Shown: positions 36,228-44,027 of the stretch, in pieces
Layout of the letters: each line of letters begins with the position of its first letter
Numbering within the stretch: position 1 is the stretch's first letter
Origin: Steroidobacteraceae bacterium
Lineage (GTDB): Bacteria > Pseudomonadota > Gammaproteobacteria > Steroidobacterales > Steroidobacteraceae
Length of the DNA: 64,000 bases
NCBI GenBank assembly: GCA_025458865.1
Contig: JALORP010000015.1
Location: 32,183-96,182, forward strand
Reading direction: 5' to 3'
Made by a program: the position numbers and the translations under genes
Notes under the pieces: model-generated
What the model was told of the DNA's origin: nothing
The model's database searches: none
What the model saw: the letters and a program-made list of their open reading frames with translations, nothing else

Positions 36228-36299
36228 GCTGCGCTCCGTTCCACGCCGAGCGGTGCTTCGGCGCACTCGACCGGCAGTGTCGCGAAGGAGCCGGCTGCC

Positions 36300-36307
36300 G
36301 GGGAGGG
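36300..36307 (+). other. Candidate KOPS nearest to dif on the left
   Basis: GGGGAGGG, plus strand, lies in the alkB/araC intergenic region. Its orientation points FtsK translocation toward the dif site 9.2 kb away. Confidence 0.35.
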
Positions 36308-36313
36308 TGACCG

Positions 36314-36340
36314 CTGCCACCGAATGGTCATAAACTGCCA
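36314..36340 (+). promoter_or_regulatory. Direct repeat CTGCCA, possible AraC-family operator
   Basis: Two CTGCCA copies start 21 bases apart (36314 and 36335), two helical turns, just before the GTG start of the AraC-type regulator and opposite alkB. Such spacing is typical of AraC-family half-sites. The hexamers are short, so this remains tentative. Confidence 0.3.
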
Positions 36341-36343
36341 ATC

Positions 36344-37384
36344 GTGTCCAAGCCCCCGGCACCTGCCGCCGAACGGCCTGCCGGCCCCATCCCGGTGCCG
36401 ACGGTCTACCTTCGGCTGGTGCTGGACGCCTGCGGCCCACGTGACGCGGCGGCGCGACGCGAGCTTCTCGACGGCACCGGCTTGCCGGATCCTCTGCTGC
36501 AATCCTGGCCCGCGGCGGCGCCGCAGGAAGCGCTCGACAGGCTGCTTCACAACACCGCCCTCGGCCGCCCGGCCGGGTGGCACCTCGCCCTCGTGCCGAA
36601 GCTCGACGCGGCGGTGCACGGCGCGCTGGGCTTCGCGGTGCTCAGCGCGCCGACACTCGCCGCCGCGCTGGACGTGCTGCTGACCTACGGCGGCGCGCGC
36701 TTGCCTTTCCTCGCGTTCGCGCTGCAACCGGCAGGCTCGCGTGTCCGGCTGGTGCTGGCACCGGCCCGCCCGGCCGCGATGCAGCAAGCCTGGGTGCTCG
36801 AGGTCGCGGTGTTCGCCGTGGCGAACCTGGTCGCCCAGTTCGCCGCGCGTGATCCCCGCGACGTCGCCGTCCTGCTGCCGGGAGCACCCCGTCCGTATGC
36901 CGCGTCGATGGCGCCGGTCACGCTCGCGGCAGTGGCCTGTGGCCGGAGCATCTTCGGCGTCGAGTGGCCGCGGGCCTGGCAGTCGCTGGGCTCGCCGTTG
37001 TCCGACGCCGGCCTGCACCGGTTGAGCGTTGAGCGCTGCCGCGAGCAGCTGGCCCGCACCAGCGGGCGAACGCCCCTCGAGGAAGCCGTGCGCCAGAGCG
37101 TGCTCGCGACGGGAGGACGGCCGCCAGGACTGGCGGCGCTCGCGGCGGCGCGCCATGTCGCTCCGCGCAGCCTGATGCGCCACCTGCGCGAGGCCGGCAC
37201 GTCCTACCAGCGCGTGGTCGACCAGGTACGCGCGGAACTCGCCGTGGAATACCTGCGGGACACGAACCTGCCGCTCGCCGCCATCGCGGAACGGCTCGGT
37301 TTCAGCGACACGTCGAACTTCAGCCGGGCATTCAGGTCCTGGTTCGATCGCTCGCCAGGGTCCTGCCGGTCGCGGACGCAGTAG
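36344..37384 (+). CDS. AraC-family transcriptional regulator divergent from alkB (GTG start)
   Basis: This 346-residue regulator has an N-terminal ligand domain of the Arabinose_bd type (HGALGFAVLSAPTLAAALDVLLTYGG, about residues 90-120). The C-terminal AraC double HTH starts at about residue 250: VAPRSLMRHLREAGTSYQRVVDQVRAELAVEYLRDTNLPLAAIAERLGFSDTSNFSRAFRSWFDRSP. The 116-base divergent spacing to alkB makes alkane-responsive control of alkB likely by analogy with other AlkB/AraC pairs. The GTG start lacks a strong ribosome site. Confidence 0.9.
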   Translation: MSKPPAPAAERPAGPIPVPTVYLRLVLDACGPRDAAARRELLDGTGLPDPLLQSWPAAAPQEALDRLLHNTALGRPAGWHLALVPKLDAAVHGALGFAVLSAPTLAAALDVLLTYGGARLPFLAFALQPAGSRVRLVLAPARPAAMQQAWVLEVAVFAVANLVAQFAARDPRDVAVLLPGAPRPYAASMAPVTLAAVACGRSIFGVEWPRAWQSLGSPLSDAGLHRLSVERCREQLARTSGRTPLEEAVRQSVLATGGRPPGLAALAAARHVAPRSLMRHLREAGTSYQRVVDQVRAELAVEYLRDTNLPLAAIAERLGFSDTSNFSRAFRSWFDRSPGSCRSRTQ

Positions 37385-37448
37385 GCCACGGCGCGACGGC
37401 GGTGCGGGGGCCGACTCTGGTATCCTGCGCGCACCTCGAGGACCGCTG

Positions 37449-39461
37449 ATGACCATGACCTTCGCGCTTCCTGCCGGGCTGCGCGCCTGGCGCCTCCCTT
37501 CCTGGCTCTTCCTGCTGTTCCTGGCCGCCGCGCTCGCGGGCCTTGCGGGCTGCGACAGCACCAGCGCGGGGGGACCCCGCATAGACCGCCAGCCGACGAG
37601 CCAGACCGTCTTCCAGACCCAGTCCGCGTCATTCTCCGTGGGGGTGGAGGGGGCATTCCCGCTCCGCTTCCAGTGGCGCAAGAACGGCGTGGACATCCCG
37701 CAGGCGACGGGCTTCACCTACGTCACGCCGGCGGTAACCCTCGACGACGACGGCGCCAAGTACTCGGTCGTCATCTCGAACGACAAGGGCACGGTCACGA
37801 GCGCCGAGGCGACGCTGTCCGTCAAGCCGGGCCCGACGATCACCACGCAGCCTGTCGGGCAGACGGTGAACGCCGGTGCAACGGCCACCTTCAGCGTGCA
37901 GGCCAGCGGCGATTCGCTCGTCTACCAGTGGCGCCGCAACGGCCTGGACGTCACCGGCGCCACCGCCGCGACCTACACGACACCCGCCACCACGGTTGCC
38001 GACGATGGCGCCGTGTACACCGCGGTCGTGCTCAATCCAGGCGGTTTCGTGATCAGCGACCCGGCCACCCTCGTGGTCTCCGGGCAGCCGGCCTTCTCGC
38101 TTTCCCCGGTCAGCCAGGTCATTGCGGCAGGGCGCCCGGCGATCTTCAGCAGCCGCGCCGGCGGCGGCAACCTCGCGTACCAGTGGCAGCGCGGCTCGCA
38201 GCCCGTTGCTGGCGCGAACACGCCGATCTACGTCCTCCAGGGCAGCGAACTCGCCGACGACGGCGCGCAATTCTCGGTCACGGCCTCCAACTCGACCGGC
38301 AGCGCGACGAGCGCCGTGGCGACCCTGACGGTGCTCGACCGGCCATCGAACCCGCCGCCCGCGCTCATCGCCGAGGTGGCCGCCAATCGCGGCGATACCG
38401 CCACCGAGAGCTTCACCGTTGTTCGCAAGAGCGATGGTTCCGTATGGCAGTGGGGCTACAACGGCGAGGGCCAGCGCGGCGACGGCACATCGCAGAACGT
38501 GAACGAGACGCCCGCGCGGACCACGCTGCCGGCCGGTGCGAGCGCGGTCCGCATCGCGGTCGGCGCGCGGCACGTGCTCGCGCTGCTCGCGGACGGCTCG
38601 GTCTATGGCTGGGGACTCAACAACATCGGCCAGCTGGGCCAGGGAGACTCCCTGCCCAGGTTGACGCCAGCGCGCGTCGCGCTCCCGGGGCCGGCGGTCG
38701 CCATTGCCGCCGGCCGCGGCCACTCGCTCGCCGTCCTCGGGGACGGCCGCGTGTTCGCCTGGGGCGATAACGGCTCCGGCCAGCTCGGCGACGGGAGTCT
38801 CGTGTTCTTCGTGAATACCCCTCAGGCCGTGCCCGGCATCACCGAAGCGGTGGATGTCGCCGCGGGGACGGGTCACAGCCTCGCGATGCTGGCCGACGGG
38901 CGCGTGCTGGCCTGGGGCGGCAACGCCTCCGGCCAGCTCGGTGACGGCACGGTGCTTCGCAAGGGCACTCCGGTGGACACCGGAGCCCGTGCAGTATCTC
39001 GCATCCGCGCCGGCGGCAACATATCGCTTGCGATCACCGAGGAGCGGATCCTGCTCGCGTGGGGCGAGAACTCCGCCGGACAGCTGGGCCTCGGTCCCAG
39101 CGTCACCACCGACATCCCCACGCCCACTGGCGTCGCGGCGGATGTCGTCGACGCCGCCGCAGCCGACACGTTCCTGCTGGTCGCGACCACCGATGGCCGG
39201 GTCCTGGCCTCGGGCGAGAATGCGGCGGGGCAGCTCGGCAACGGTACCACCACCGCGAGGAATGTGCTGACCCAGGCCACCGCGGTGTCGGATGCGCTCA
39301 CGGTGTCGGCGGGCGGCCGATACTTCGGCCTCGCGATCGTCGCCGACGGAGGCGTGTTCGCGTGGGGTGACAACACCGCGGAACAGCTCGGCAACAGCAG
39401 CCTGCCGGTCAGCGGCACGTCCACGCCGACGGCGGTGCCCGGGTTCGACGCCGTTCCCTGA
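37449..39461 (+). CDS. Lipoprotein with three Ig-like domains and a seven-repeat RCC1 propeller
   Basis: This 670-residue exported lipoprotein has a signal peptide ending in the lipobox LAGLAGC (cysteine near residue 35). Three bacterial Ig-like domains follow (about residues 42-125, 127-212, 213-300), each with the QPTSQTV or QPVGQTV entry and FQWRKNG or YQWRRNG core. The C-terminal half has seven RCC1-type repeats recognised by WGxNxxGQLGxG variants (from WGYNGEGQRGDG to WGDNTAEQLGNS), enough for a closed seven-bladed propeller. Start ATG 37449 follows GAGGA. Surface binding or adhesion is an inference; the ligand is unknown. Confidence 0.88.
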   Translation: MTMTFALPAGLRAWRLPSWLFLLFLAAALAGLAGCDSTSAGGPRIDRQPTSQTVFQTQSASFSVGVEGAFPLRFQWRKNGVDIPQATGFTYVTPAVTLDDDGAKYSVVISNDKGTVTSAEATLSVKPGPTITTQPVGQTVNAGATATFSVQASGDSLVYQWRRNGLDVTGATAATYTTPATTVADDGAVYTAVVLNPGGFVISDPATLVVSGQPAFSLSPVSQVIAAGRPAIFSSRAGGGNLAYQWQRGSQPVAGANTPIYVLQGSELADDGAQFSVTASNSTGSATSAVATLTVLDRPSNPPPALIAEVAANRGDTATESFTVVRKSDGSVWQWGYNGEGQRGDGTSQNVNETPARTTLPAGASAVRIAVGARHVLALLADGSVYGWGLNNIGQLGQGDSLPRLTPARVALPGPAVAIAAGRGHSLAVLGDGRVFAWGDNGSGQLGDGSLVFFVNTPQAVPGITEAVDVAAGTGHSLAMLADGRVLAWGGNASGQLGDGTVLRKGTPVDTGARAVSRIRAGGNISLAITEERILLAWGENSAGQLGLGPSVTTDIPTPTGVAADVVDAAAADTFLLVATTDGRVLASGENAAGQLGNGTTTARNVLTQATAVSDALTVSAGGRYFGLAIVADGGVFAWGDNTAEQLGNSSLPVSGTSTPTAVPGFDAVP

Positions 39462-39474
39462 AGCCCCTCGGGCG

Positions 39475-39495
39475 GCGCCCGCGTCCTTCGGGCGC
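39475..39495. terminator. Hairpin between convergent genes
   Basis: GCGCCCG (39475-39481) and CGGGCGC (39489-39495) pair around a 7-base loop in the 35-base gap between the RCC1 lipoprotein and VOC genes. It probably serves both transcripts; no T-run is present on either side. Confidence 0.4.
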
Positions 39496-39496
39496 G

Positions 39497-39931
39497 TCAG
39501 TCCTTGCGGAACAGCTCCGAGTCGATGTCCCGGAACGCCTTGAATTCGAGCGCGTTGCCGGACGGATCGAGGAAGAACATCGTGGCCTGCTCGCCCGGCA
39601 GGCCCTTGAAGCGTACGTAGGGCTCGATCACGAACTGGGCGATCACCCCGCGAAGCCGCGCGGCGAACGCCTCCCACTGTGGCATCGTCAGGACCACGCC
39701 GCAGTGCGGCACCGGCACGCCGTGGCCATCTACCGCATTGCTGATCTGGGGCACCTGGCCGCCAGGCCCGAGCGCCGGGTTCAGGTGCACCACGAACTGG
39801 TGCCCGAACATGTCGAAGTCCACCCATTGCGGGTCGCTGCGGCCCTCGCGGAAACCGAGCCTGGCCCCGTAGAAATCACGGGCCTCCGCGATGTCGCGCA
39901 CCTGTACCGCTACGTGGAAAGGAGTGAGCAT
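39497..39931 (-). CDS. VOC-family (glyoxalase/dioxygenase superfamily) protein
   Basis: This 144-residue protein has one vicinal-oxygen-chelate unit of two beta-alpha-beta-beta-beta modules: FHVAVQVRDIAEARDFYGARLGFREGR, metal histidine in FGHQFVVHLNP, and MFFLDPSGNALEFKAFRD with the C-terminal glutamate. The VAVQ histidine and glutamate suggest an intact metal site. Substrate unknown. ATG at 39931 lies 8 bases downstream of the gamma-glutamyltransferase stop, so it is... upstream-coupled on the same strand as that gene's 3' neighbour. Confidence 0.82.
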   Translation of the reverse strand: MLTPFHVAVQVRDIAEARDFYGARLGFREGRSDPQWVDFDMFGHQFVVHLNPALGPGGQVPQISNAVDGHGVPVPHCGVVLTMPQWEAFAARLRGVIAQFVIEPYVRFKGLPGEQATMFFLDPSGNALEFKAFRDIDSELFRKD

Positions 39932-39939
39932 GGGATACC

Positions 39940-41643
39940 TCAGTAGACAAGCCTGACCTCGCCGCGCCCGCGGGGATCCGACGCCCCGGCCCAGCCGGCG
40001 GGGTTCCGGACCAGCAGTTGCACGTCGCCGAACTCCCAACCGTGCGGCTCGACCCGGTAGCCGCGCGCCTCGAGCGATCCGACGGTGGTCTCCGGCAGCG
40101 GCCGCGAAGGACTGTATGTGATGAGTTCGGGCGGCAGCAGCTGGTGGTGCACGCGCGTCGCGCCGACCGCCTGCTCCGGCGACATGCCGAAGTCGAGGAC
40201 GTTGACGATGACCTGGTAGACGGAGGTGATGATGGTCGAGCCGCCCTCGGTGCCGAGAACCATCCGCGGCACGCCGTCCTCGAGCAGGATCGTGGGCGAC
40301 ATGGAGGAGAGCATGCGCTTGCCGGGCTCGATCGCGTTCACCTCGGAGCCGACGACGCCGTAGAAGTTCGGCACACCTGGCTTGACGCTGAAGTCGTCCA
40401 TCTCGTTGTTCAGCAGGAAACCGCCTCCCTCGACGACAACGCCGCTGCCGAAGTTCGTGTTCAGCGTGTAGGTGTTGGAGACGGCGTTGCCCTGGCGGTC
40501 CACGATCGAGAAATGGGTCGTGTGGCGGGGCTCGAGTCCAGGCTTCACGGCCGCGACCGGCGATATCGCCTTCGGATTGACCTCGGCGGCGCGCTGCGCC
40601 ACGTAGGCAGGGTCGATGAGGTCCAGCACGGGGACCCGGGCAAAGTCGGGGTCACCGAGGTACTCGGCCCGGTCGGCGAACACGCGCTTCAGCATCTCGG
40701 CGTAGAGATGCAGGTACTGCGGCGAATTGTGCGCCTGGCCTGCGTGCTCGCGCGCGAGCAGGTCCTTCATGGCGAGCAGCTGCAGGATGGCAAAGCCGCC
40801 CGAGCTCGGCGGCGGCGCCGCCAGCACCCTGAAGTTGCGCCAGGCGGCATCGAGGGGCTGTCGCCAGACCGGTGCGTAGCCCGCGAGATCCTCCGCGGTG
40901 ATGAGTCCTCCACCGCGGCGCATTTCGTCGACGATCAGCAGCGCCGTCTCTCCCTCGTAGAAACCTCGTGCGCCGGCCGACTGGATGCGCCGCAGCGTCG
41001 CGGCGAGCTCCGGCTGCCTGAAGACGTCCCCGCCCTTCAGCGCGCCGAAGTATCGCGCGAAGTTGGTCGTTCCCTCGAAGCGCGGGATCTCCGCGCGCAC
41101 CAGCCGCTCGAGGACAGGCGGAGCCTCGAATCCCCCTTCGGCGAGCTGGATCGCCGGCGCGACCAGCTCGCGCCACGGCACGCTGCCGTGGCGGCGGTGG
41201 GCCTCGAAGAGACCCGCGACCGTGCCCGGCACGCCCGCCGCGAGATGACCGGTCAGGCTCGCGCCCTCCAGCACCTCGCCGTCCTCGCGCAGGTACATGT
41301 CCCGGGACGCTGCTTCCGGCGCGACCTCGCGGTAGTCCAGGAATTCCGCCTCGCCGTTCATCCAGGTGAGCATGAAGCCGCCGCCGCCCAGGTTGCCGGC
41401 CTCCGGAAAGGTGACCGCCAGCACGAAGGCCGCCGCGACCGCGGCGTCCACCGCGTTGCCCCCGCGTTCGAGCACGTCGGCGGCCACGTCGGCGCTGAAC
41501 GCGTCGGGCATGGCGACCGCGCCCGGCGCCGGCGGAAGAGGCAGGGGAGGAGGGGGCTTGGCCGCGCAGCCAGCGGCCAGCGAAGTCGCGAGCAGCAGCC
41601 CGAGGAAGCTGCGCCGGGAGATGGGATGCGTCATGCTCGGCAT
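39940..41643 (-). CDS. ggt: Gamma-glutamyltransferase, Tat-exported lipoprotein
   Basis: This Ntn-hydrolase of about 567 residues cleaves gamma-glutamyl bonds of glutathione and related peptides. The N-terminus combines a twin-arginine motif SRRSFLGLL with a lipobox LAAGC, so export through Tat and membrane anchoring in the periplasm are predicted. Autocleavage threonine is in RHTTHFSIVDRQGNAVSNTYTLN. Other family blocks: GGNAVDAAVAAAF, GGGGFMLTW and MLSSMSPTILLEDG. ATG at 41643 or 41634 (MTHPISRR) are both possible. The VOC gene follows 8 bases downstream on the same strand. ridA diverges 36 bases upstream. Confidence 0.93.
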   Translation of the reverse strand: MPSMTHPISRRSFLGLLLATSLAAGCAAKPPPPLPLPPAPGAVAMPDAFSADVAADVLERGGNAVDAAVAAAFVLAVTFPEAGNLGGGGFMLTWMNGEAEFLDYREVAPEAASRDMYLREDGEVLEGASLTGHLAAGVPGTVAGLFEAHRRHGSVPWRELVAPAIQLAEGGFEAPPVLERLVRAEIPRFEGTTNFARYFGALKGGDVFRQPELAATLRRIQSAGARGFYEGETALLIVDEMRRGGGLITAEDLAGYAPVWRQPLDAAWRNFRVLAAPPPSSGGFAILQLLAMKDLLAREHAGQAHNSPQYLHLYAEMLKRVFADRAEYLGDPDFARVPVLDLIDPAYVAQRAAEVNPKAISPVAAVKPGLEPRHTTHFSIVDRQGNAVSNTYTLNTNFGSGVVVEGGGFLLNNEMDDFSVKPGVPNFYGVVGSEVNAIEPGKRMLSSMSPTILLEDGVPRMVLGTEGGSTIITSVYQVIVNVLDFGMSPEQAVGATRVHHQLLPPELITYSPSRPLPETTVGSLEARGYRVEPHGWEFGDVQLLVRNPAGWAGASDPRGRGEVRLVY

Positions 41644-41679
41644 TGAATCGAACCCACGCCCGAGAGGCAAGGTGCAGGC

Positions 41680-42069
41680 ATGACGCGACGACTCATCAGT
41701 TCAGGCTCTCCGTTCGAGCGCGACATCGGCTACTCCCGTGCCGTGGTGGACGGCGACTGGGTATTCGTGTCCGGCACCACCGGCTTCGACTACGCGACGA
41801 TGACGATCTCATCGGACGTCGCGGTCCAGGCCGAGCAGTGCTTTCGCAACATCGAGCAGGCGCTTTCACAGGCCGGCGCGACGCTGGCCGACGTGGTGCG
41901 CGTGACCTATATCCTGCCGCAGGCCGCCGACTTCCCTGCCTGCTGGCCGGTGCTCAAGCGTTTCCTGGGCGAGGTGCGCCCGGCTGCGACTATGATTTCG
42001 GCCGGGCTTGCGGATCCGCGGATGAAGATCGAGGTAGAGGTCACCGCGAGGATCCGTCCCGCTGCCTGA
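41680..42069 (+). CDS. RidA-family (YjgF/UK114) protein
   Basis: This 129-residue trimer-forming protein has GSPFERDIGYSRAVVDGDWVFVSGTTGFDY, QCFRNIEQALSQAGATLADVVRVTYIL and a C-terminal MKIEVEVTARI. The family deaminates reactive enamine/imine intermediates. The usual arginine near the active site is seen in the VRPAATMISAG context rather than the strict RidA signature, so it may belong to a related Rid subfamily. Confidence 0.88.
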   Translation: MTRRLISSGSPFERDIGYSRAVVDGDWVFVSGTTGFDYATMTISSDVAVQAEQCFRNIEQALSQAGATLADVVRVTYILPQAADFPACWPVLKRFLGEVRPAATMISAGLADPRMKIEVEVTARIRPAA

Positions 42070-42096
42070 GGGGGCGCGAACCGCTGTCCTGGCGCA

Positions 42097-42132
42097 AAAG
42101 AAAACCCCGGGGCCTCAGACGAGGCCCCGGGG
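42097..42132 (-). terminator. Strong Rho-independent terminator of the DUF4397 lipoprotein gene
   Basis: A perfect 12-bp stem, CCCCGGGGCCTC pairing with GAGGCCCCGGGG around AGAC, is followed on the minus strand by TTTTCTTTT. It lies 28 bases past the minus-strand stop at 42160 and just after the plus-strand ridA stop. This is the clearest intrinsic terminator in the window. Confidence 0.9.
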
Positions 42133-42159
42133 CAGATGGTCAACGGAACCGGACGGTGA

Positions 42160-43755
42160 TCAGGGTGCCGGGTTCGGGCACTCCGTCAGCGCCGCGTAGT
42201 CGATCACGATCAGCTGGGGCAGCGAACCCTCGCTGCCGCTGATCGCGGGATCACGCGCGACGACGTCGAGCACTTCACCGCCGCTCAGCGCGAGGTTCTG
42301 CACCTCGATCGCCACGACGCCCTTGTTGCCCGCCGGCGTGACGTAGACGTCGTAGGTTCCCGGCGCGATGGACAGGATGCCCGTGTCGGCCCCGAACGGA
42401 ACCCCGGCGAAGGCGGGCGTGGTCGTGGCCGCGTTGAGGTCCGTGCCGTTGGGCACGAGGTACAGGTCCACCGCGCCCGTGGCCGGCGAGCCGTGCGTGA
42501 TCCGAAGCTTCGCCTCGGTGACGACGCTGCGGCGATCGTTCAGCAGGGCCAGCGGCTGGATCGCCGGGGTGCCGGACGACAGGTAGCCCGTCACGATCGC
42601 GGTCAGCTCGTTGCCCTGCTCGACGTCGAGCGGGAACTGGAGGGCCACCACGTTCGGGTTGCCCGCCGCGGTGATGCTGATCGTGAACTCGTCGGGAGCC
42701 GGCACGCTGGGGATCTCGCAGAACTGCGGGAACGCAAGGCCCTGCGCCAGCGGGAAGGCTTCCACCGTCGTCGTCGCGCGAAGGTCCGCAAGAACGTCCA
42801 CCGCCGGCGCGTCGGGCGAGGCGTGCACCGCGACCACCGACGCCGGCGTGTTGACGTCGAGCAGGTCCGCGGCCGCCGTGCCGTCGAGCAGGACCACCTG
42901 GATCGGCGTCGAGCCCGGGCCCGTGTTCTCGACCGCGACCGCCAGCAGGTCGGCGCCTGCGGGCAGCGCGACCGTGCCGGAGTCGAACACGACTGCGGCC
43001 GGGTTTCCCGCCGCCGTCACGCGGATCTGGTAGTTGCCCGCCGGCGCCTCGACACGACGGGTCGCATTGCGGTAGGCGAGGCCCGAACTGTTGATCGGCG
43101 TCGCGTCGTCGAGATCTGCGCCCGGCGCCGTGACGTAGACATCCACGGCGGGAGCGTTCGGCGCCGCGTGCGCGACCTGCGCCCGGAAGTTGCCCGGCGC
43201 AATCGGCGCGTCGGTCGGGTTGGAGATCACGAAGGCACCGATCGGCGCTGCCACGCGGCCCGCGGCGATGACGGTGTAGTCGCGGCTGAACTCGAGGTCG
43301 AGGGTCTGATCGATCACGATCGCGTCGTCGCCGGGCAGGATGGCCTGGACCTGGACACGCGTGATCTCGTTGACCGGAACGAACCCGGAGCCGTCCGTGT
43401 AATCCACGCCGGTCAGCGCGACCGCGCCGTTGACGAGGACGTTGACGGCAGGCGCGTCCGGAGAGGCGTGCAGCGCGCGCAGGCGCGGCGCCGTGGCGCA
43501 CTCGAGGAACTCGGTGCCCGTGACCTCCGACGGATCGAGGACCCCGTTGCGGTTGGTGTCGAGGCCGCTCTGGATCACCTTGCCGCCGCCCGGGCAATCC
43601 GCGTTGCCCTTGGGCAGGGTCACCGTGGAAACCAGGGAATTGAGGCCATTGGTGCCGTTGGTGCCGTTGGCGCCATCGGCACCGTCGTCACCGTCGCATC
43701 CAGCCATCACGAAAGCCGCTGCAACCAGCGGCGCAGTCCATACAGCGCGTGTCAT
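42160..43755 (-). CDS. DUF4397-repeat lipoprotein with short collagen-like stretch
   Basis: This 531-residue exported lipoprotein starts at ATG 43755 with AAGGAGG eight bases upstream; the ORF track start at 44013 is false. The signal peptide ends in lipobox FVMAGC. A Gly-rich GADGANGTNGTNG stretch and an EF-like DTNRNGVLDPSEV calcium-loop segment follow. Four repeats share a HASPDAPAVDV-type core (LRALHASPDAPAVNV, QVAHAAPNAPAVDV, VVAVHASPDAPAVDV, LRITHGSPATGAVDL). The function of DUF4397 is unknown; surface or cell-wall-associated roles are inferred. A strong terminator follows. Confidence 0.87.
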   Translation of the reverse strand: MTRAVWTAPLVAAAFVMAGCDGDDGADGANGTNGTNGLNSLVSTVTLPKGNADCPGGGKVIQSGLDTNRNGVLDPSEVTGTEFLECATAPRLRALHASPDAPAVNVLVNGAVALTGVDYTDGSGFVPVNEITRVQVQAILPGDDAIVIDQTLDLEFSRDYTVIAAGRVAAPIGAFVISNPTDAPIAPGNFRAQVAHAAPNAPAVDVYVTAPGADLDDATPINSSGLAYRNATRRVEAPAGNYQIRVTAAGNPAAVVFDSGTVALPAGADLLAVAVENTGPGSTPIQVVLLDGTAAADLLDVNTPASVVAVHASPDAPAVDVLADLRATTTVEAFPLAQGLAFPQFCEIPSVPAPDEFTISITAAGNPNVVALQFPLDVEQGNELTAIVTGYLSSGTPAIQPLALLNDRRSVVTEAKLRITHGSPATGAVDLYLVPNGTDLNAATTTPAFAGVPFGADTGILSIAPGTYDVYVTPAGNKGVVAIEVQNLALSGGEVLDVVARDPAISGSEGSLPQLIVIDYAALTECPNPAP

Positions 43756-44027
43756 CAGTCCTCCTTGGTGTATTGACGTCCGGAGGACCCCCATAAACCG
43801 TTCTGTTTTCGTTGCCGTGCCATTCGCAAAGGCACCGCAGATGGATTCACGAGCTGCCCGAAGGTTCCCTGGGCGAGGTGAGAGAGTGATGTCCAACGGA
43901 CCGAATGGCCTGTGACACCATACGTCATATATTGTTCCAGGCCGAGCAGGCGGACTCCGGTCGGCTGCCCGATGTGCGTTTCGAGGATGGGTCGCGCGAC
44001 CGAGCGTCGCCACCGGGAGGAGGACTC
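43756..44027. promoter_or_regulatory. Divergent intergenic region, DUF4397 lipoprotein / serine hydrolase
   Basis: The 272-base region contains no credible gene. Near 43928-43933 it holds a -10-like TATATT, flanked by an outer inverted repeat GGCCTG (43906) and CAGGCC (43938). This could be a promoter/operator for the plus-strand hydrolase. Assignment of -35 boxes is uncertain. Confidence 0.3.

Noticed and set aside
38650-38657. CCCTGCCC as a minus-strand KOPS left of dif
   Set aside because: Wrong polarity relative to dif; kept only as a counter-example in the KOPS finding.
40018-41646. 542-residue plus-strand ORF
   Set aside because: Antisense to gamma-glutamyltransferase; no recognisable domain.
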